From positions 3,791-67,790 of the forward strand of contig UQCR01000022.1 of assembly GCA_900539655.1 (NCBI GenBank): DNA of 64,000 nucleotides. Direction: 5' to 3'. The stretch is from an uncultured Robinsoniella sp. Its GTDB lineage: Bacteria > Bacillota > Clostridia > Lachnospirales > Lachnospiraceae. This document shows, piece after piece, positions 59,609-64,000 of this stretch (the stretch's first letter is position 1; every line of letters starts with the position of its first letter). Both the position numbers and the translations under genes were made by a program. A model generated the notes under the pieces. The model saw only the letters and a program-made list of their open reading frames with translations, was not told where the DNA came from and ran no database searches.

Positions 59609-60673
59609 CTATAGATATCTACTTTCACCTTTTTCTTTTAGTAAATCAACAACTTCTTTTACCTTTTGTGCTTTATCTCTTGAACAAACCAATAATGCAT
59701 CTTCTGTTTCAACAATAATTAAGTTTTCAACACCTATTGTAGCAATTAACCGGCCATTTGAAACTGATATGCAGTTCTCAGTATCAATATTAATCTGCTC
59801 ACCACATATAATATTACCTTTTCGATCAGCATTGAAAAGTGCTTCCATAGTGTCCCAACTTCCAACATCATTCCAGCCAAACTCACCTGTTAATACTACT
59901 ACATCCGAAGATTTTTCCATGATACCATAATCAATTGAGACACTGGGAATGATCGGATAAATGCGTTCAATAACTTCTTTTTCAACCTGTGTTCCTATAG
60001 ATTCAGAAATCTGAACTAAGTACTTATAAATATCTGGAAGATATTTTTTAAAGTTATTAAGGATTGTGGACGCTTTCCAAATAAACATACCGCTATTCCA
60101 AGCATATTCCCCTGATTCAACATATTTCTTTGCAGTCTCCAGATCTGGTTTTTCCACAAATTCTATAACGTCTTTTACCATAATATCAGATCTATTATAC
60201 TTAATATATCCATAGCCTGTAGATGGAAAGGATGGCGTTATTCCTATAGTGACAAGCTTCTCTGATGACATTGCTGTACTTATCGCATCATTAAATATTT
60301 TAACAAAAGAATCCTCATCCTTAATATAGTGATCAGCAGGAAATATACACATAACCCCATCACCATATTTCTTCATAATTTCTATTGCTGCATACCCAAT
60401 ACATGCAGCTGTATTTCTTGCAGATGGTTCCGCCAAAACATGATCCTGTGCAATAAAATCTGGTGTAACTTCAGACATTTTATCAGCTTGTGCAGAATTA
60501 GTAACAATAAAGATTTTATTTTGATCCACAACTTTACTGACACGGTTTATCGTCTCATTAATCATAAGATCTTTTCCTGTAAGATTTAAAAGTTGTTTAG
60601 GTGTTTTTTGTCTGCTTGCAGGCCAAAAACGGGTACCCCCGCCTCCCGCCATAATTACCCCATATATATTCAT
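59609..60673 (-). CDS. manC: Mannose-1-phosphate guanylyltransferase
   Basis: 354 residues, the short form without an isomerase part. The full signature is GVIMAGGGGTRFWPASRQKT with PKQLL; FPADHYI, TGYGYIKYN, EKPDLETAKKYVESGEYAWN and FGWNDVGSWDTM follow. It makes GDP-mannose from mannose-1-phosphate and GTP. A second guanylyltransferase domain is in the fusion gene at 56.0 kb, whose signature is degenerate, so this one may be the main enzyme. AAGGTAAGTGATAG lies upstream. No GDP-mannose dehydratase or fucose synthase is in the window, so GDP-mannose itself may be used. Confidence 0.95.
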   Translation of the reverse strand: MNIYGVIMAGGGGTRFWPASRQKTPKQLLNLTGKDLMINETINRVSKVVDQNKIFIVTNSAQADKMSEVTPDFIAQDHVLAEPSARNTAACIGYAAIEIMKKYGDGVMCIFPADHYIKDEDSFVKIFNDAISTAMSSEKLVTIGITPSFPSTGYGYIKYNRSDIMVKDVIEFVEKPDLETAKKYVESGEYAWNSGMFIWKASTILNNFKKYLPDIYKYLVQISESIGTQVEKEVIERIYPIIPSVSIDYGIMEKSSDVVVLTGEFGWNDVGSWDTMEALFNADRKGNIICGEQINIDTENCISVSNGRLIATIGVENLIIVETEDALLVCSRDKAQKVKEVVDLLKEKGESRYL

Positions 60674-60761
60674 ATTCTATCACTTACCTTTCTTAAAAAA
60701 TTATTATCTTGTACACACAAACCTTAAAAAGTAACCGGTAACATACTGATTACAGTTTGTT

Positions 60762-61409
60762 TTAGTGAAACTTAATCGGTTTTGCTGGTACACCAACTGC
60801 TGTACAATTTGAAGGGATATCAGTAATTACAACGGAACCTGCACCAATTAATACCTCATCTCCAACGCTTTTACACTGAATAATATTAGTACCTACTCCA
60901 ATTTCACAGCAATCTCCTATATTTACATTTCCCGAGATATTTACGCTTGGATATAGCGTAACATAGTTTCCTATACTAGAGTCATGCCCAACTGTACAGT
61001 CTGAATTAAAAACTGCGAAATCTCCAATATTAATATTTACCGTTATAATGCAGGAAAAACAAAATATACAACCTTTTCCAAAGGCAACTTCTCCAGATAT
61101 CCGAACATCGTCTGCAATAAATGTAGGAAAATTTATATTTTTATTTTTGGTTAAACGTTCGGCAACTATTTTTCTATGTTTTGCATTCCCCAAACAAATT
61201 ACTGCATTTATCGCAGTCGGATACTCCGCCAGCCAGTTTGAGTTTCCAATGACCTTCAAACCATTTACATTTTTGTAAAGCAAGTCTGGTGTATCATCAA
61301 CAAATCCAAGGATATTATACTCACCCAAAAATTTTTTATTTTCCTGCATTTGAAATAATATTTCTCTTCCCAAACCACCTGCTCCAAAGATAACCAGATC
61401 CTTTTTCAT
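60762..61409 (-). CDS. Left-handed beta-helix acyltransferase (NeuD/PglD/VioB-like)
   Basis: 215 residues. The N-terminal Rossmann-like part (LVIFGAGGLGREILFQM) binds the sugar nucleotide; the C-terminal left-handed beta helix of hexapeptide repeats (SGEVAFGKGCIFCFS, GDFAVFNSDCTVGHDSSIG, GAGSVVITDIPSNCTAVGVP) binds acetyl-CoA, with the catalytic His in TVGHDSSI. It typically N-acetylates a 4-amino-4,6-dideoxy sugar nucleotide. The neighbouring VioA-like aminotransferase would supply dTDP-Qui4N, so dTDP-Qui4NAc is the inferred product. A 4-amino UDP sugar is an alternative. Confidence 0.92.
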   Translation of the reverse strand: MKKDLVIFGAGGLGREILFQMQENKKFLGEYNILGFVDDTPDLLYKNVNGLKVIGNSNWLAEYPTAINAVICLGNAKHRKIVAERLTKNKNINFPTFIADDVRISGEVAFGKGCIFCFSCIITVNINIGDFAVFNSDCTVGHDSSIGNYVTLYPSVNISGNVNIGDCCEIGVGTNIIQCKSVGDEVLIGAGSVVITDIPSNCTAVGVPAKPIKFH

Positions 61410-61448
61410 TTATTTTATCTCATCCTATTCTATATAAAGTGAGGTACA

Positions 61449-62561
61449 TTAAATTTTCTGTAAGCTTAAAACAATATCACATATCCTGTCAACATTATCT
61501 AAAGTAAGATCTGCAAATAATGGCAGCGTTAAAACTCGCTTAGAAATATGTAATGCTATTGGTGTTTCTTCTACATTATATTCACCGTTGAAACATTCAA
61601 AGGTATTCGTTAGTGGATAAAAATATTTTCTGGCAAAAATATTGTTTTCTTTTAATCTGTCACATACTTCATTACGTGTAGCGCCAAAAACTGTTTCGTC
61701 AAACACAACTGGAAAATATGCATAATTTGATCTCACATTTTCTTGATCCATTGTCAGATACAAACCTTTTACATTTTGGAGTCTATCTCTATACCTATTT
61801 ACTACTTGCTTTCTTTTCTCAATCTCTTCCTCTACATGACGTAAATTGCAAACTCCCATCGCAGCCTGAAACTCATTCATTTTTGCATTTGCACCTACTC
61901 CATCAACAGTAACCTCATCACGAATTCCAAAGTTTTTCAGTCGATATAGTTTACCTTCAAGTTGGTTATCTCCAAAACTAATGGCTCCACCTTCAATCGT
62001 ATTAAATACTTTTGTTGCATGAAAACTAAACATTGATGCATCTCCATAAGATCCAATTCCTCTGCCATTATATTGAATTCCAAAAGCATGTGCTGCATCA
62101 TATATTACTTTTAAATCATATTTTTTTGCAATTCTTTCTATTTCTTTAATATTACATATATTTCCGTAGACATGAACCGGTATGATGGCTGTCGTTTTAT
62201 CTGTAATCAAAGATTCTATTTTATTAGTATCAATAGTAAAATCCTCTTTGTTAATATCACAAAATACTGGCATTAATCCATTTCGTACTATTGCATGTGT
62301 AGTGGAAGCAAAAGTAAATGGTGTAGTTATAACTTCACCCGACAAGTTAAATGCCTGTATTGCCAACTCCAAAGCCATATGCCCGTTAGAAAACAACGAT
62401 ATATGCTCTACATCCAAATAATCTGTTAGTTGTTTTTCTAATTTTTGATGAATTACGCCCATATTCGTCAACCAGTGACTATTCCAAAGTGGCTTGATTT
62501 CCTCCATATATTCTTCAAATTCCGGCATAGAAGAATTTGCTACTAAAATTTTTTCTTTCAT
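61449..62561 (-). CDS. DegT-family sugar aminotransferase (VioA-like)
   Basis: About 370 residues. PLP-dependent aminotransferase colinear with VioA, which makes dTDP-4-amino-4,6-dideoxy-D-glucose. Motifs are HWLTNMGVIHQKLEKQL, LFSNGHMALELAIQAF, VITTPFTFASTTHAIVRNGL, VPVHVYGNICNIKEIERIA, VIYDAAHAFGIQYNG and the PLP Lys in SFHATKVFNTIEGGAISFG. The ATG with AGGTGA upstream is chosen over a TTG. It precedes the acyltransferase gene, forming a VioA-VioB-like pair. Its dTDP-4-keto-6-deoxyglucose substrate would come from RmlA and RmlB, encoded 30 kb away in the same window. It differs from WecE at 17.1 kb, which makes the galacto form. Confidence 0.92.
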   Translation of the reverse strand: MKEKILVANSSMPEFEEYMEEIKPLWNSHWLTNMGVIHQKLEKQLTDYLDVEHISLFSNGHMALELAIQAFNLSGEVITTPFTFASTTHAIVRNGLMPVFCDINKEDFTIDTNKIESLITDKTTAIIPVHVYGNICNIKEIERIAKKYDLKVIYDAAHAFGIQYNGRGIGSYGDASMFSFHATKVFNTIEGGAISFGDNQLEGKLYRLKNFGIRDEVTVDGVGANAKMNEFQAAMGVCNLRHVEEEIEKRKQVVNRYRDRLQNVKGLYLTMDQENVRSNYAYFPVVFDETVFGATRNEVCDRLKENNIFARKYFYPLTNTFECFNGEYNVEETPIALHISKRVLTLPLFADLTLDNVDRICDIVLSLQKI

Positions 62562-62647
62562 TTTCAATCACCTAATAATGACCTTTCTTTACTTTTGCCA
62601 TTTATCGTGCCAGTACTTTCTAAATTCCCAGACTTTTATATTCTATT

Positions 62648-64000
62648 TTAGCCTTTTTTAACATGCCCTATAAAATCAAATAAGATTCCTCTCAAATATA
62701 TAAAACTATCGAACTTAAAAATTATGGAACCTATAAGGTATATTAGTATGCCAACCACAATCTGTAAGATCATTAAAATCCAATCATTGTGTATCATCAA
62801 ACCTATGGGAATAATAGCTATTCCCATAAATATTGATAGCAGAACGGAAGGCAAAATATCTTTTAACTGTTCTAAATAACCATACTTCAGTAAGCCTTTA
62901 TTTGGGTATGCGTTAATAATACTACTTATAAGCGAAATAAACAAGGCACTTAAAGCAATTGCTATTACTCCCCATCTCATTACACACAGAATTACTGCAA
63001 TTCCAATAGTCTTTTTCACCAATTCCAACTTTAAAAAAAGATCACTGCGCCCCACAGCTTTCATTGCTTCTAAGTTAGCTGTATGAATCGGCCAAAATGC
63101 ATATGACAAACAAGCTATTCTAAGATATGGTACACAGGAGATCCATTTATCTGTCAAAAGTATTGTTATAAGTGGTTCGGCTATTACAGCTAACCCAATC
63201 ATCAAAGGCCACATTACATATGAACTTATCTTAATTGCACGTCTCGTCATATCCTTTACTTTGTTTTTATCATCCTGATACTTGGATATTGCTGGAAATA
63301 ATACACTGCTGATTGAGGTATTAATATTTACTACGAGTAAATTAGGAAGTTGATCGCCTTTGTTATAATACGCCAGATCCTGGGATGAATAAACTTTACC
63401 AATTACCAGACTTCTTAATTGATTGTACCCAGTATCCAACAATCCGGAACACAATAATTTCCATCCATATTTAAACAGTCCCTTAAGTCTGGATATGGAA
63501 AATGTAAGAATTGGACGCCATTTAACGGTAAACCACAAGACAATAGTGTCTATAATAGTATTTGTTAAATACTGAGCAACCAATGCCCAGATTCCAAACC
63601 CATTATAAGCTAATATCATACCTACAACTCCAGATGTTATGGTGCCAAAAAATGTGGACCAAAAAAACCGCTTAAATAACATATTTCTTGATACATAAGC
63701 TTGTTGCACAGAATTAATAGCCGCAATCGGAATTCTTATACTTAAAACTCGAACAGCGTCACAGAGTATTTCGTTATTATAGAAATTTGCTATATGGGGT
63801 GCTGATATATACAGTATAATATACAAGCAAATTGAAAAAACAATATTGAAATAAAACACAGTCGAAAAATCAATATTATCTGCAATTTTTTTCTGAATTA
63901 ATGCACTTCCAAATCCATTAGTTACAAATACGTCTGCAATTGTAATAAATACAGTAATTAAGGCAATGGAACCATAATCTGTAGGTGCCAGTATACGGGC
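62648..64000 (-). CDS. Wzx-type polysaccharide flippase, cut by window edge
   Basis: At least 450 residues; the frame stays open to the right edge, so the start is outside. Membrane protein of the MOP superfamily, WzxC-like branch, with repeated hydrophobic helices. The N-terminal visible part includes APTDYGSIALITVFITIADV and GFGSALIQKKIADNIDFSTV, typical of that branch, then KYGWKLLCSGLLDTGYNQLR. It flips undecaprenyl-linked repeat units to the outer face. This is a second export route besides Wzm/Wzt, showing that at least two different polymers or units are made from this region. AT-rich. Confidence 0.93.
   Translation of the reverse strand, partial: ARILAPTDYGSIALITVFITIADVFVTNGFGSALIQKKIADNIDFSTVFYFNIVFSICLYIILYISAPHIANFYNNEILCDAVRVLSIRIPIAAINSVQQAYVSRNMLFKRFFWSTFFGTITSGVVGMILAYNGFGIWALVAQYLTNTIIDTIVLWFTVKWRPILTFSISRLKGLFKYGWKLLCSGLLDTGYNQLRSLVIGKVYSSQDLAYYNKGDQLPNLLVVNINTSISSVLFPAISKYQDDKNKVKDMTRRAIKISSYVMWPLMIGLAVIAEPLITILLTDKWISCVPYLRIACLSYAFWPIHTANLEAMKAVGRSDLFLKLELVKKTIGIAVILCVMRWGVIAIALSALFISLISSIINAYPNKGLLKYGYLEQLKDILPSVLLSIFMGIAIIPIGLMIHNDWILMILQIVVGILIYLIGSIIFKFDSFIYLRGILFDFIGHVKKG

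Overview
The window looks like a chromosomal segment of a low-to-moderate GC, Gram-positive anaerobe of the Clostridia, most like Lachnospiraceae. The evidence is clostridial-type RpoD, ClpX, HtrA and LytR-CpsA-Psr proteins, strong GGAGG-type ribosome binding sites, GTG and TTG starts, sigma-A-like promoters, and no outer-membrane genes. The species cannot be named from the sequence. Almost every gene is on the minus strand; only two genes, at 46.3-50.2 kb, are on the plus strand. No rRNA, tRNA, CRISPR array, transposase or phage gene was seen.

Layout from low to high coordinates. (1) 0-2.7 kb: a half-size drug/metabolite-type transporter cut by the window edge, and two ATP-grasp ligases. (2) 2.9-10.1 kb: housekeeping genes: rpoD, an lspA-like gene, clpX (reading frame broken at 5.04 kb), an HtrA protease and glmS. 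(3) 10.2-15.1 kb: a rhamnosyltransferase-like GT2, an LCP ligase with a long Asn/Gly/Pro/Tyr repeat, a WcaJ-type initiating phosphoglycosyltransferase with its own promoter, and another GT2. (4) 15.1-32.8 kb: an ABC-exported glycopolymer locus with three very large tandem-GT2 proteins, WecE, a YfhO-type membrane protein, a methyltransferase, Wzt, Wzm and rmlC-A-B. (5) 33-38.7 kb: two tandem YfhO paralogues. (6) 38.9-43.2 kb: a Dlt-like acylation operon (adenylating enzyme, formyltransferase, acyl carrier protein, MBOAT). (7) 43.4-50.2 kb: an InlB-B-repeat surface protein, a GtrB-like transferase, a nucleotidyltransferase and a secreted papain-family protease. (8) 50.3-64 kb: a visibly more AT-rich second polysaccharide locus with a GT-C enzyme, a second GtrB-like enzyme, UDP-galactopyranose mutase, phosphohexomutase, two GDP-mannose pyrophosphorylases (one fused to phosphomannose isomerase), an O-acyltransferase, a NeuD/VioB-like acyltransferase, a VioA-like aminotransferase and a Wzx flippase running off the edge.

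How the genes may work together. RmlA and RmlB make dTDP-4-keto-6-deoxyglucose. RmlC takes it toward rhamnose (rmlD is not in the window). WecE and the VioA-like enzyme would convert it to the 4-amino sugars Fuc4N and Qui4N. WcaJ starts a lipid-linked chain, the tandem GT2 proteins extend it, Wzm/Wzt exports it, and LCP may attach it to the wall. A methyltransferase lies next to Wzt, and the following gene starts with a kinase-like domain and a coiled coil before two GT domains. This resembles the parts of the WbdD chain-terminating system, in a new arrangement. YfhO/GT-C proteins with GtrB-like undecaprenyl-phosphate sugar synthases would add side sugars outside the membrane, and the Dlt-like operon would add acyl groups.

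The strongest candidates for something undescribed are the Dlt-like operon that contains a formyltransferase, the split capping module next to Wzm/Wzt, and a 38-bp palindromic repeat found at the 3' end of wecE and the 5' end of rmlC, where it seems to have added residues to both proteins.
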